Origin: Salipiger abyssi
Lineage (GTDB): Bacteria > Pseudomonadota > Alphaproteobacteria > Rhodobacterales > Rhodobacteraceae
Reading direction: 5' to 3'
DNA: 64,000 nt
Assembly (NCBI RefSeq): GCF_017311415.1
Contig: NZ_JAEKIS010000008.1
Coordinates: forward strand, 62,001-126,000
Shown: positions 8,272 to 16,416 of the stretch, piece after piece
Layout: each line of letters opens with the position of its first letter
How positions within the stretch are numbered: the first letter of the stretch is position 1
Notes under the pieces: model-generated
Databases searched by the model: none
What the model was told of the DNA's origin: nothing
The model's input: the letters and a program-made list of their open reading frames with translations, nothing else
Position numbers and translations under genes: made by a program

Positions 8272-10089
8272 TCAGACGCGGATCAGCGCGGGGTCGTCAT
8301 TGTCGTAGAGCCGTTCCAGCAGCTCGGCGCGGCGGGTGATGATCTTGCGGGTGTTGAGCGAGCCCTTGTCGGTCACCTCGCCGTCCTTCACCGAGGGCGG
8401 CTCGGCCAGGATGATGGCGCGTGCGATCCGCTTGGCAGAGCCCGAGGCCTCGCGCGCCATGCGGCGCAGCACATGGTGGATCTCCGCCTGAAGATGCTCG
8501 TCGATCACCGCGCCTTCCGAGACGTTGTCGCCCTGCACATGGTCGGGGCGGGGGAAGATAAACAGCCCGATCTCGCCCCGGTCATGGCCGCAGATCACCA
8601 CGTCCTGCACCAGATCGCGCAGGGTTTCGAGCGCGTCGAGCCGCAGCTTGCCCGCCTGCACCCAGGTGCCGGTGAGCAGCTTGAAATCCTCCGAAACCCG
8701 CCCGTCGAAGGCCAGCCCGCGCGACGGGTCGGCATCGTCGACAAAGCGCACCGCATCGCCAGTGACAAAGAACCCGTCCTCGTCGAAAGCCTCGGCGGTC
8801 TTGGCGGGATCGTTGAGATAGCCGGGCATGACATTGTCGCCCCGGACGCGGATTTCGCAGCGCATATCCGCATCGGGCAGCAGCTTAACCTCGACGCCGG
8901 GCAGCGGCACGCCGATCACGCCGGAGCGTCCGATGGGCTCGTGCACCATGACGTTGGCGGGCGCGGTTTCAGTGAGCCCCCAGGACGAGATCATCAGCGG
9001 CAGCCTGCCACGCTGCTCGATGGCCATCTCTTCGAGCCGGGTCCAGATGTCCTGTGGCAGCGAGGCGCCAGCATAGAACAGCATGTCGAGATCGCGGAAA
9101 TAGGCCTCGCGCAGCGCGCGGTTCGTCTCCATCTCGTGAACCAGCATCGAAAAGCCGACGGGCACGTTGAAGGCAAGGGTGCCGGCCTTGTCGGTGACGT
9201 TCTCGACAGTCCGTCCGAACAGCGCCTTGGTGGGCTTGCCGCTGTCGATATAGAAGGCGCCGCCATGCATCAGCATCATGTTGACATTGTGCGAGCCGCC
9301 AAAGACGTGGTTCCACGGCAGCCAGTCGACGATGCGTGGCTTGCGTTCCTTGATGAAGGGCAGCACCGAAGACATCTGCGCCTGGTTTGCGCACATCATC
9401 CGCTGGGTGGTCAGCACCCCCTTGGGGTCCGAGGAGGAACCGGAGGTGAAGAGGATCTTGGCGACCGTGTCGGGGCCGACCTTGGCATGGGCGGCCTCAA
9501 GGTCAACGCCCGCGTCGCCCTTCAGCAGCTCGGTAAAGGGGGTCACCTTGCGCGGCGCGCCTTCGGTGGCGGAGGCAACAATCTCGATCCCGTCGAGATC
9601 GGGCAGGGCCAGCGCCTTGGCGTAGCGCGCGGCATCATCGACAAAGGCCATGGCCGGGCGGGTCTTGGCGATCGCGTATTGCACGCGGAAATGCGCCTCT
9701 TCGATCAGCGCGTATTGTTCGGCCAGCGGCACGCTGGGCACGCCCGCCCATTGCGCGCCAAAGGACAGTAGTGCGTGGTCGACGGAGTTGCCGGACATGA
9801 TCAGGATCGGCGTTTCGGGGCCAAATCCGCGCGCGATCAGTGCGCTGGCGATGGCTTTCACGCTGTCGAGCACCTCCGCATAGGAGAGCTCGCGCCACCC
9901 GGCGCCGGAGCGCTCGGCGAGATAGATCGCCTCGGGCGTCTCGCGGGCCCATTTTTCCAGCCAGAGTCCGGTATGTGCCACCACCGGATCGAGCGGCAAT
10001 TCGGAGGTCAGGATGATTTCGCCCTGCGCACCGATCTGTTTACGGACGGCGTGGCGCGCAAGCGTCAGCCCCGTCGTTTCGTCCTTCAT
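8272..10089 (-). CDS. fcs: Feruloyl-CoA synthetase (hydroxycinnamate CoA ligase)
   Basis: AMP-forming acyl-CoA ligase (605 aa) activating ferulate/coumarate-type acids with ATP and CoA. ANL-family motifs: LFTSGSSSDPKGV (P-loop) around residue 210, WLPWNHVFGG, ISSWGLTETAP (A5), YLNDPAKTAEAF...GFFVTGDAVRF (A7) and the C-terminal lysine region KDGEVTDKGSLN. The long, feruloyl-CoA-synthase-like architecture and the surrounding hydratase, SDR, MarR and TRAP genes support ferulate rather than a fatty acid. ATG 10089 follows the strong RBS GGAGGAAGG; an in-frame ATG 13 codons earlier has no comparable RBS. Substrate range is not proven. Confidence 0.88.
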   Translation of the reverse strand: MKDETTGLTLARHAVRKQIGAQGEIILTSELPLDPVVAHTGLWLEKWARETPEAIYLAERSGAGWRELSYAEVLDSVKAIASALIARGFGPETPILIMSGNSVDHALLSFGAQWAGVPSVPLAEQYALIEEAHFRVQYAIAKTRPAMAFVDDAARYAKALALPDLDGIEIVASATEGAPRKVTPFTELLKGDAGVDLEAAHAKVGPDTVAKILFTSGSSSDPKGVLTTQRMMCANQAQMSSVLPFIKERKPRIVDWLPWNHVFGGSHNVNMMLMHGGAFYIDSGKPTKALFGRTVENVTDKAGTLAFNVPVGFSMLVHEMETNRALREAYFRDLDMLFYAGASLPQDIWTRLEEMAIEQRGRLPLMISSWGLTETAPANVMVHEPIGRSGVIGVPLPGVEVKLLPDADMRCEIRVRGDNVMPGYLNDPAKTAEAFDEDGFFVTGDAVRFVDDADPSRGLAFDGRVSEDFKLLTGTWVQAGKLRLDALETLRDLVQDVVICGHDRGEIGLFIFPRPDHVQGDNVSEGAVIDEHLQAEIHHVLRRMAREASGSAKRIARAIILAEPPSVKDGEVTDKGSLNTRKIITRRAELLERLYDNDDPALIRV

Positions 10090-10111
10090 GCCTTCCTCCC
10101 TCAGATGGATG

Positions 10112-10555
10112 TCAGCCACTGCCGACACTCCGCAAGAATTTCACGAGCGTTTTCAGTTCGGTTTTCGAGAGCCCAGAGAACAGCCGCGCCTCGTGCGCGA
10201 GAACCGCCGCCTCGGCCTCGGCCCAGAACGCCGCGCCATGCGTGGTGGCGCGCAGCGCGTATTGCCGCCGGTCGCCCTCTACCCGGTTGCGCGAGATGAG
10301 ATCGGCGCTTTCCAGCTCGTCGACCAACACCACCACGTTCGACCGTTCGATATGCAGCGCCTCGGCCAGGCGGCTTTGCGAGATGTTCGGATTCTCCACG
10401 ATGATCGCCAGGGCCGAGAACGAGGTCATTCGCAGCCCGAAGGGTTCCAGCGTGCGCGCCATGTCTTCGCGCACGGTCAGAAAGCTGCGCTTCATGTTGT
10501 AGCCCACGAACTGGCGCAGGTTCTCGTCGGTGATCTCTTGAATGTCCTTGGCCAT
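10112..10555 (-). CDS. MarR-family transcriptional regulator (hydroxycinnamate operon)
   Basis: Winged-helix MarR protein (147 aa). The recognition region NPNISQSRLAEALHIERSNV and the wing segment LISRNRVEGDRRQYAL are typical. Helices flanking the HTH form the dimer and ligand pocket. HcaR, CouR and FerR, which are MarR regulators of hydroxycinnamate operons elsewhere, are derepressed by hydroxycinnamoyl-CoA thioesters. The position between TRAP permease and fcs, within 22 bases of fcs, suggests the same job here. The likely operator is the 27-bp dyad at 15172-15198 upstream of the first gene of the operon. Confidence 0.9.
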   Translation of the reverse strand: MAKDIQEITDENLRQFVGYNMKRSFLTVREDMARTLEPFGLRMTSFSALAIIVENPNISQSRLAEALHIERSNVVVLVDELESADLISRNRVEGDRRQYALRATTHGAAFWAEAEAAVLAHEARLFSGLSKTELKTLVKFLRSVGSG

Positions 10556-10570
10556 CTCAGCCCTCCTTTT

Positions 10571-11890
10571 TCATCCCACCAGATCCACGAGCCAGTAGCT
10601 TAGGACCGGGAAGCTCACGAGGATGGCGATACGGAAGAACTCCGCAACGATGAAGGGTGTGGTGCCGCGAAAGATCTGCGCGGTGGGAATGTCCTTGGCC
10701 ATTGCCGAAATCACGAACAGGTTCATCCCGACAGGCGGCGTGATCAGCCCCATCTCGACCACGACCAGCGAGATGATCCCGAACCACATGGCCTGCTGTT
10801 CCGGCATCAGACCGAAATCCAGCGCCATGACCGTGGGAAAGAACACCGGCACGGTGAGCAGGATCATCGACAGGCTGTCCATGACGCAGCCCATGACCAG
10901 GTAGAAGGCGATGATCGCCATCAGCACCACCATGGGCGCCACCTGCGCGGCGGAGAAATAGGCGGCAAGCTCGGTCGGCATCCGGCTCAGCGCCAGCGCC
11001 ACGTTGAAGAGATCGGCACCGAAGACGATGGCAAAAATCATCGCTGTGGAGCCGGCGGTGTCGATCAGACAGTCGAGGATCGCCCGTGCGTTCAGCCCGC
11101 GCGTCGCCAGCCCGGTGATCAGCATCAGCACCACACCGACCGAAGCGCCCTCTGCCGGGGTGAAGAAGCCGCCGTAGATCCCGCCCAGAACCACCACGAA
11201 GATGCCGACGATGTGCCAGATGTCCTTGAGGCTGCGCAGCCTGACTGACATCGGTGCACGCTTGTGGGTGGGGCCTTCGTTCGGGAAGAGCCGCACATAG
11301 ACTGCGATGGCGATGCAGAAGCCAATCACCGCCAGCACGCCGGGAATGGTCGCCGCGAGGAACAGTTTCACGATGTTCTGTTCGGTCAGCAGCGCATAGA
11401 TGATCAGCACGACCGAGGGCGGGATCAGAATGCCCAGCGTGCCGCCTGCGGCGAGCGAGCCCGAAGAGAGCGCGCCGGAATAGCCGTGCTTGCGCATCTC
11501 GGGCAGCGCCACCCGTGCCATGGTCGAGGCGGTCGCCAGCGACGAGCCGGAAATCGAGCCGAACATGGCGCAACCCGCCACCGCTGCCATGGCGAGGCCG
11601 CCGCGCAGATGGCCGATCCAGGCGTTGGAGGCGGCAAAGATCGCCGCCGAGATGCCGGCGCGGGTGGCGAGATGGCCCATCAGGATAAAGAGCGGCACGA
11701 TAGCCAGCTCATAGGACATGAACTTGTCGACCCAGACGGTGTTCAGATAGGCGAAAAGTGCGTAATGGCTGGCAAGCGCCACATAGCCCAGGGCCCCGAC
11801 CAGCCCCATCGCCAGCGCGATGGGCATGCGGATGAAGATCAGGCCGAGCAGTGCCACGACCATGATGATTGAGATCGTCAAGGGATCCAT
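10571..11890 (-). CDS. dctM: TRAP transporter large permease (DctM-like)
   Basis: Twelve-helix TRAP large subunit (439 aa) carrying substrate uptake driven by an ion gradient. Features: GLIFIRMPIALAMGLVGALG at the N-terminus, LFILMGHLA, ISGSSLATASTMARVALPEM (central signature), GGTLGILIPPSVVLIIYA, and LGGIYGGFFTPAEGASVGV. The start ATG 11890 overlaps the DctQ stop by one base. The C-terminus holds LITPPVGMNLFVISAMAKDIP. With DctPQ it probably imports the aromatic acid degraded by the operon; this is an inference from gene order. Confidence 0.93.
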   Translation of the reverse strand: MDPLTISIIMVVALLGLIFIRMPIALAMGLVGALGYVALASHYALFAYLNTVWVDKFMSYELAIVPLFILMGHLATRAGISAAIFAASNAWIGHLRGGLAMAAVAGCAMFGSISGSSLATASTMARVALPEMRKHGYSGALSSGSLAAGGTLGILIPPSVVLIIYALLTEQNIVKLFLAATIPGVLAVIGFCIAIAVYVRLFPNEGPTHKRAPMSVRLRSLKDIWHIVGIFVVVLGGIYGGFFTPAEGASVGVVLMLITGLATRGLNARAILDCLIDTAGSTAMIFAIVFGADLFNVALALSRMPTELAAYFSAAQVAPMVVLMAIIAFYLVMGCVMDSLSMILLTVPVFFPTVMALDFGLMPEQQAMWFGIISLVVVEMGLITPPVGMNLFVISAMAKDIPTAQIFRGTTPFIVAEFFRIAILVSFPVLSYWLVDLVG

Positions 11891-12429
11891 CAGCGCACCT
11901 GTATCGCCCGGAAGATGTTGGAGATCATCGGCAGTGCGGTGACAAAGGCGATGATCGCGGAAAGCGTGGTGCCCAGGATGGCGGGCATGTAGACCCACCA
12001 GATCGGCGCGCGCAGCAGCATCGTGCGGTCGCCATAGCTGTGCATCTCTTCAAGCCCGATGCTCAGCCGCCAGGCCAGAAACGCCCAGGCGAAGGCAAAG
12101 ACCAGCGTCCAGAGCCCGTCCATGCGGCGCTGCACCGAGGGTGGCAGCCAGCCGGTGAACAGGTCCACCATCACATGGCCTTTGGTCAGCTGGCACAGCG
12201 GCAGGAACAGCGAGGCGCAGGCGGCGCAGGCCAGTTCCACCAGCTCGAAATCGCCCCGGATGCCGCCAAAGCCGAGATTGCGCATCAGCACTGAGGCCGA
12301 GACGATGATGGCGCTGACAAAGATCACCAGCCCGCCGAGGCCCGCGCAGGTATAGGACAGCCCCCGCAGGATGCGGGACAGAGGGTTTGGTGCCCCCTGC
12401 CACGCTTCGGTTTCGCCGCGTTCGGCCAT
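11890..12429 (-). CDS. dctQ: TRAP transporter small permease (DctQ-like)
   Basis: Small TRAP membrane subunit (179 aa) with four predicted helices: LVIFVSAIIVSASVLMRNLGF, the pair around LACAACASLFLPLC, LWTLVFAFAWAFLAWRL and a C-terminal helix. The conserved GHVMVDLF segment after helix 2 matches the family (typically HI.VD). Its N-terminus is cytoplasmic (MAERGETEAW). It lies 2 bases after the DctP stop and is overlapped by dctM. It connects the binding protein with the large permease. Confidence 0.9.
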   Translation of the reverse strand: MAERGETEAWQGAPNPLSRILRGLSYTCAGLGGLVIFVSAIIVSASVLMRNLGFGGIRGDFELVELACAACASLFLPLCQLTKGHVMVDLFTGWLPPSVQRRMDGLWTLVFAFAWAFLAWRLSIGLEEMHSYGDRTMLLRAPIWWVYMPAILGTTLSAIIAFVTALPMISNIFRAIQVR

Positions 12430-12431
12430 GA

Positions 12432-13475
12432 TCAGCCCTGCGCGTCCAGCAGTTCGTTGGCGCGGGCGACGACGGCGGCGCCGTCATGGCCCGCGTCGTT
12501 GAGCTTGGCGATCCAGGCGTCATAGATCGGCTGCGCGGTCTCGCGCCACTTGGCGATCTCTTCGGCCGGGATGGTGTGGATCTCGTTGCCCTGCTTCTCC
12601 ACCACCGATTTGCCGAAAGCCTCGAACTCGTCGAACTGCGCCCCGATGCGGCGCGAGAGCTCGGGGCCCGAATGATCGTCGATCACCTTGCGTAGATCGT
12701 CCGACAGGCCTTCGTAGCGGCGTTCGTTCATCACCAGAGCGAAGGTGTTGGCATAAAGCCCGCGCGACCCGGCAGCGGGTTCGTTGGTGATCGAGGTCAG
12801 CTCCTGAAGCTTGAAGGCGGGCACCACCTCATAGGGCAGGCAGCAGCCGTCGATCACGCCGTTCGACAGGCCCACGACCATCTCGGTCACCGGGAAGAAC
12901 ACGGTTTCGGCACCAAGCCCCGCCAGCATCTCGCCGGTGGCCTGGTTGGGCGCGCGCAGCTTCAGCCCGGTAATATCGGCGGCTGTGTTGATCTGTTTGC
13001 CGCGCGTGTGCAGCTTGCCGCCGTCATGGGTATGGAAGGCCAGCGGCTTCAGGCCGCGGTATTCGTCGGTTCCGAACTCGTCCATCAGCGCCTGCATCGC
13101 GACCGAGGTCTTTTCGGCATTGGTGACCATGAAGGGCAGGGCAAAGGTCTCGGCCAGCGGGAAGCGGTCGGGCGTGTAGACCGGCAGGCTCCACGAGATG
13201 TCGGCGATGCCCTGGCGCGCCTGATCGGCGAGCTGCGGCGGCTTGCCGCCCAGCTGCATGGCGGGGAAAATCTGGATCTCGATGGCGCCATCGGACGCGT
13301 CCGAGATCTCCTTACCCCAGACTTCGAAAAAGCGGGTCTGCATCGGGGCCACCGGCGGCAAGAAGTGGTGGAGGCGCAGTGTCACCTCGGCGGCATGCGC
13401 CTTGGTGAGATAGGCGGGGGTGGCCAGAGCGGCCCCCATGGTGGCAAGGGCCATGCGGCGGGTCAGTCGCGTCAT
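12432..13475 (-). CDS. dctP: TRAP transporter substrate-binding protein (DctP-like)
   Basis: Periplasmic TRAP receptor (347 aa). The signal peptide TRRMALATMGAALATPAYL ends at an AHA-A-type cleavage site. It is followed by VTLRLHHFLPPVAPMQ, the start of the mature TRAP fold, and the conserved Arg-containing LKLRAPNQATGEML ligand region. ATG 13475 has the RBS GGGAGGATTT; the earlier in-frame ATG adds a non-hydrophobic extension. A 103-base gap with a hairpin separates it from the upstream hydratase. It presumably binds hydroxycinnamates or related aromatic acids; context only. Confidence 0.92.
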   Translation of the reverse strand: MTRLTRRMALATMGAALATPAYLTKAHAAEVTLRLHHFLPPVAPMQTRFFEVWGKEISDASDGAIEIQIFPAMQLGGKPPQLADQARQGIADISWSLPVYTPDRFPLAETFALPFMVTNAEKTSVAMQALMDEFGTDEYRGLKPLAFHTHDGGKLHTRGKQINTAADITGLKLRAPNQATGEMLAGLGAETVFFPVTEMVVGLSNGVIDGCCLPYEVVPAFKLQELTSITNEPAAGSRGLYANTFALVMNERRYEGLSDDLRKVIDDHSGPELSRRIGAQFDEFEAFGKSVVEKQGNEIHTIPAEEIAKWRETAQPIYDAWIAKLNDAGHDGAAVVARANELLDAQG

Positions 13476-13540
13476 GTGAAATCCTCCCTGGGTCATGACA
13501 GGCATTCGGCCGGCGAAACCGGCGTGGTCTTGGGACGGGC

Positions 13541-13563
13541 GGGCGCGCTCCTCTTTCGCGCCC
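13541..13563 (-). terminator. Intercistronic hairpin between hydratase and dctP
   Basis: Perfect 7-base arms GGGCGCG and CGCGCCC separated by 9 bases in the 103-base gap between the enoyl-CoA hydratase and dctP. No T-run follows on the minus strand. It is more likely an attenuator or mRNA-stability hairpin than a full terminator. Confidence 0.4.
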
Positions 13564-13578
13564 CTCCCGAGGCTCAGC

Positions 13579-14370
13579 TCAACGAAAGACCGGCTGGCGT
13601 TTTTCGAGGAAGGCTTTCAGGCCTTCCTCCGCGTCCAGACTGGTCTGGGACACGGCGGCGCACATGCTTTCCATGAAAAGCCCGTCCGCCTTGGACATAT
13701 CTTCGATCCGGCTGATCGCCTGGATCATCATGTAGTTCGACAGCGTGGCGTTTTTGGCGATCTTGGCAGCGAGCTTGCGCGCCAGGGCCAGCGCCTCGCC
13801 TTCGCCCACCGCGTAGTGGGTCAGGCCAAGCGAGAGCCCCTCGTCGGACGTGTATTTGCGCCCCGTCAGCATCATCTCGCACATGCGGTCGGCGCCGAGG
13901 ATCCGGCCCACCCGCACCGAAGCGCCGCCACCCACGAAGATGCCGCGCATGCCCTCGGGCAGCTGGAAAATGGTCGAAGGCTCGGCAATGCGCACATGGG
14001 TCGAGGCCGCGAGTTCCAGGCCGCCGCCGATCACCGCGCCGAACATCGCCGAGATCACCGGAAGGCCGCCGAACTGGATCTTGTCCATAACCGCATGCCA
14101 GCCACGCGAGTGGCGCATCGTGCCCTCGGCGTTGCGCGCCACATGTTCCGACAGATCCAGCCCCGAGCAGTAGTGCCCCTCGGTTCCGGTCAGGATGACC
14201 ACGCGCACGCCTTCGGGCGGCGCGTCGAAAAACGCCGAGATCGCGTCGAGCAGCGTGTCGCACATGGCGTTGCGCTTGCCGGGGCGGTTCATCGTCAGGG
14301 TGGCGACCGGGCCGTCGATCTCGACCTTCAGAATGTCCTGCGTCTGGGTCATGGTGGTCTCGTCTTTCAT
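13579..14370 (-). CDS. Enoyl-CoA hydratase/crotonase family protein (probable hydroxycinnamoyl-CoA hydratase)
   Basis: Crotonase-fold hydratase (263 aa). Oxyanion-hole segments HYCSGLDLSEH and FGAVIGGGLELAAS are clear. Both catalytic glutamates of the hydratase class appear kept (GGGLELA and QLPEGMRGIF). It does not match the bifunctional hydroxycinnamoyl-CoA hydratase-lyase well at WYVSGMDLKEYF-type motifs. With the adjacent SDR, a beta-oxidative route (hydration, then dehydrogenation to the beta-keto thioester) is more likely than direct retro-aldol to vanillin. ATG 14370 follows the SDR stop by one base; an in-frame ATG at 14352 is possible. Confidence 0.83.
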   Translation of the reverse strand: MKDETTMTQTQDILKVEIDGPVATLTMNRPGKRNAMCDTLLDAISAFFDAPPEGVRVVILTGTEGHYCSGLDLSEHVARNAEGTMRHSRGWHAVMDKIQFGGLPVISAMFGAVIGGGLELAASTHVRIAEPSTIFQLPEGMRGIFVGGGASVRVGRILGADRMCEMMLTGRKYTSDEGLSLGLTHYAVGEGEALALARKLAAKIAKNATLSNYMMIQAISRIEDMSKADGLFMESMCAAVSQTSLDAEEGLKAFLEKRQPVFR

Positions 14371-14371
14371 C

Positions 14372-15136
14372 TTATTTGATCGGCATGCGCGCGGCGGCGT
14401 CGAGGCGTATGGTGGTGCCGTTCAGCATCGGGGTTTCGACGATGGCCTGCACCAGACGGGCGTATTCGTCGGCATCGCCCATGCGCGACGGGAAGGGCAC
14501 GGATTTCAGGATCTCGGCGCGGATGTCGTCGGGCAGCCCGGCGCTCATGGCGGTCTCGAAAAGGCCCGGCGCGATGGCCATCACCCGGATGCCGAACCTT
14601 GCCAGTTCGCGCGCGGCGGGCAGGGTCATGGAGGCGACGCCGCCCTTGGAGGCGGAATAGGCGGCCTGGCCGATCTGCCCGTCCTCGAAGGCCACGGAGG
14701 AGGTGTTGACGATCACCCCGCGTGCGCCGTCCGCATCGAGCGGTTCGGCCTTGGCCATGGCGCGGGCGGCGATGTTCATCACCGCATAGGTGCCCAGAAG
14801 GTTGACGTTCAGCGCCTTGGCGAAGGCGTCGATGGTCAGGCTGCCGTCGCGCGGCAGGATGCGGCTCGCGGTGCCGATCCCGGCACAGGAGACGACGATG
14901 CGGGGCGTGTCGAGTGTGGCTTCGATCTTGTCGAAAGCCGCCTCGACCGCTGCCGGGTCGCTGACATCCGCCGCGATCCCGATTCCGCCGATCTCTGCCG
15001 CCGCCGCCTCTGCCGCGCTCTGCGACAGGTCGAGCACGGCCACCGCTGCGCCCAGCTTTGCCAGCCGTCTTGCCGTGGCCAGGCCGAGCCCGCTGCCCGC
15101 GCCGGTCACGACCGCAACCATGCCGTCGATCTTCAT
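14372..15136 (-). CDS. SDR-family 3-hydroxyacyl-CoA dehydrogenase
   Basis: Short-chain dehydrogenase (254 aa), first gene of the hydroxycinnamate operon. Motifs: VTGAGSGLGLA (NAD(P) binding) at 10-20, DVSDPAAV, SCAGIGT (NAG position), and the Ser-Tyr-Lys triad in NTSSVAFEDGQIGQAAYSASKGG. The sequence resembles type-II 3-hydroxyacyl-CoA dehydrogenases (HSD10-like). In the CoA-dependent beta-oxidative ferulate pathway described in Agrobacterium fabrum, an SDR oxidises the 3-hydroxy-3-arylpropionyl-CoA; that is the proposed role here. The operator-like dyad lies 36 bases upstream. Confidence 0.86.
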   Translation of the reverse strand: MKIDGMVAVVTGAGSGLGLATARRLAKLGAAVAVLDLSQSAAEAAAAEIGGIGIAADVSDPAAVEAAFDKIEATLDTPRIVVSCAGIGTASRILPRDGSLTIDAFAKALNVNLLGTYAVMNIAARAMAKAEPLDADGARGVIVNTSSVAFEDGQIGQAAYSASKGGVASMTLPAARELARFGIRVMAIAPGLFETAMSAGLPDDIRAEILKSVPFPSRMGDADEYARLVQAIVETPMLNGTTIRLDAAARMPIK

Positions 15137-15500
15137 GATGATCCTCCCGTTTGGAAAATAGATGAACGGATATAATTGTTATGTCAACTAACAATTATTT
15201 AGATGAACCATACGATCGCGAAGGATGATATTTCTATTTTATAACAGAATATTGAGGGGGACTCCCCTCGCCAAAAGACACCTCTGAGATTCGCATGTTT
15301 GCGCAATCTTCGATTTTCGGAGGATGGTTTTGGGGGTGCCGTGGGGCAGCGAGTCAGGGCGGCGGGGCCGGGTCTGCGTGTCTGGACAATGACCAAGACA
15401 CCGCGCAGGCGCGTCGCGCAAACGTTCGATTGCGTCCTGGGAAAGATCAATGAGCGGCGGGCAGTGCCCCAGGCGCGACGGGGTGCCTCGTGATGTGCGC
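15137..15500. other. Intergenic region upstream of the hydroxycinnamate operon
   Basis: Non-coding stretch of 364 bases between the SDR start and the end of the gntR gene. It is AT-rich near 15150-15250, unlike its surroundings. It holds the MarR-type dyad (15172-15198) and a short GAGGGG/CCCCTC hairpin (15254-15269) that may end gntR transcription, although no T-run follows. No credible gene was seen; short open frames here lack RBS and codon bias. Confidence 0.6.
15172..15198. promoter_or_regulatory. MarR-type operator overlapping a -35-like box
   Basis: Perfect inverted repeat ATAATTGTTA-N7-TAACAATTAT (10-base arms). AT-rich dyads of this size are typical MarR sites. On the minus strand a TTGACA lies in its centre (15187-15182), so a bound repressor would cover the promoter -35 of the SDR-led operon. 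No convincing -10 was fixed. Likely bound by the MarR protein at 10112-10555. Confidence 0.7.
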
Positions 15501-16199
15501 TTAGCCGCCTTCGCGCATGAACCGGTGTACGTCGTTCAGATGGCGCCGCATGGCCTGTTCGGCCCCGTCGAGATCGCGGGCGGCGACGGCCTCGTAAACC
15601 TCCCGGTGGCCAGCGATGCAGAGGCGGCGGCTGTCCTGCGTGTCATGCGCGCGGATCCGTCCTTCCTGCGTGCGATCGGCCACCATCTTGCTGACGCCGA
15701 GCACCAGGGGGTTGCTGCACATCCGGGCCAGCACCAGGTGGAACTCGATGTCCATCTGCAAGGACTGTTCGGGCGGGAGATATTCGTGGCTGGCGGTTAG
15801 CACGGTTTCGAGCTGAAGGATATCGGCCCGGGTGGCGTTCTGTGCCCCCAGTCGGGCCAGATGCGGCTCGATCAGGTTTTCGATCTCGATGGCATGATCG
15901 GCGGAGGCGGGCAGTTCGGAGAGATCCTCGTGAACCGACCCCGCATCCTTGTGAAACCCGGTCACGATGGATTGCCGCCCGTGATGGCGCTCGATCAGCC
16001 GCTTGTTTTCCAGCTCTTGCAGGGCTTCGCGGAGCGAGGTGCGGGACACCCCAAGCGATTCGGCCAGCTTTCGCTCTGCTGGAAGCGCTTGGCCGGGCGG
16101 GAAATGCCCCGAGGCAATCAGCTGTTCGAGATGGGCCGTCAGCTCGGCGCTGAGCGACCGCGGGCGGCGCCGAAAGGCAGGCGCGGGGGCGTTTTTCAT
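15501..16199 (-). CDS. GntR-family (FadR/FCD) transcriptional regulator
   Basis: FCD-type GntR regulator (232 aa). The N-terminal winged helix contains LPAERKLAESLGVSRTSLREALQELENKRLIERHHGRQSIV (written here as one run of motifs: PAERKLAESLGV, SRTSLREALQ, LIERHHGRQ). The all-helical FCD domain carries the Asp/His metal-ligand pattern (DIEFHLVLARM, and GHREVYEAVAARD with a C-terminal His). It is divergent from the dpp operon at 16417. Two dyads with TGGT/ACCA cores in the shared 217-base region fit FadR-subfamily operators, so local autoregulation and control of the transporter are likely. Effector unknown. Confidence 0.91.
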   Translation of the reverse strand: MKNAPAPAFRRRPRSLSAELTAHLEQLIASGHFPPGQALPAERKLAESLGVSRTSLREALQELENKRLIERHHGRQSIVTGFHKDAGSVHEDLSELPASADHAIEIENLIEPHLARLGAQNATRADILQLETVLTASHEYLPPEQSLQMDIEFHLVLARMCSNPLVLGVSKMVADRTQEGRIRAHDTQDSRRLCIAGHREVYEAVAARDLDGAEQAMRRHLNDVHRFMREGG

Positions 16200-16224
16200 A
16201 TCTCTCCCTACTCACTCGAACACA

Positions 16225-16245
16225 TTGGTTTACTCTTTAGACCAA
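16225..16245. promoter_or_regulatory. Candidate GntR operator (gntR-proximal)
   Basis: TTGGT and ACCAA arms spaced by 11 bases, 26 bases upstream of the gntR start. The right half reads TTGGTCTAA on the minus strand, a 9-mer also present at 42517-42525 ahead of the second gntR gene. Fits an autoregulatory site. Confidence 0.45.
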
Positions 16246-16376
16246 AATGCCAGCCGAAACACAACACCGCGCATGCGAGAGGCAACTGCGCGAATCTTGA
16301 GCATTTCCACAGAAAAACAGACATTTTGGGCAGAGCTTCAGCGGCCGGTACTTCCCGACTAAAAACCAACTGCTCT

Positions 16377-16391
16377 ACTGGTTGGACCAGT
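16377..16391. promoter_or_regulatory. Candidate FadR-subfamily GntR operator (dpp-proximal)
   Basis: Perfect dyad ACTGGT-TGG-ACCAGT, which contains the FadR-type core TGGTNNNACCA. It ends 25 bases before the first permease start. Placement would let the divergent GntR protein control the transporter operon. Confidence 0.65.
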
Positions 16392-16416
16392 TGAGACGAA
16401 AAGCGAAGACCGAAGA

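Noticed and set aside
10089-13579. Shared N-terminal MKDETT in the hydratase and feruloyl-CoA synthetase
   Set aside because: Codons differ and similarity ends after six residues, so chance is the simplest reading; in the hydratase an alternative ATG lies just downstream.
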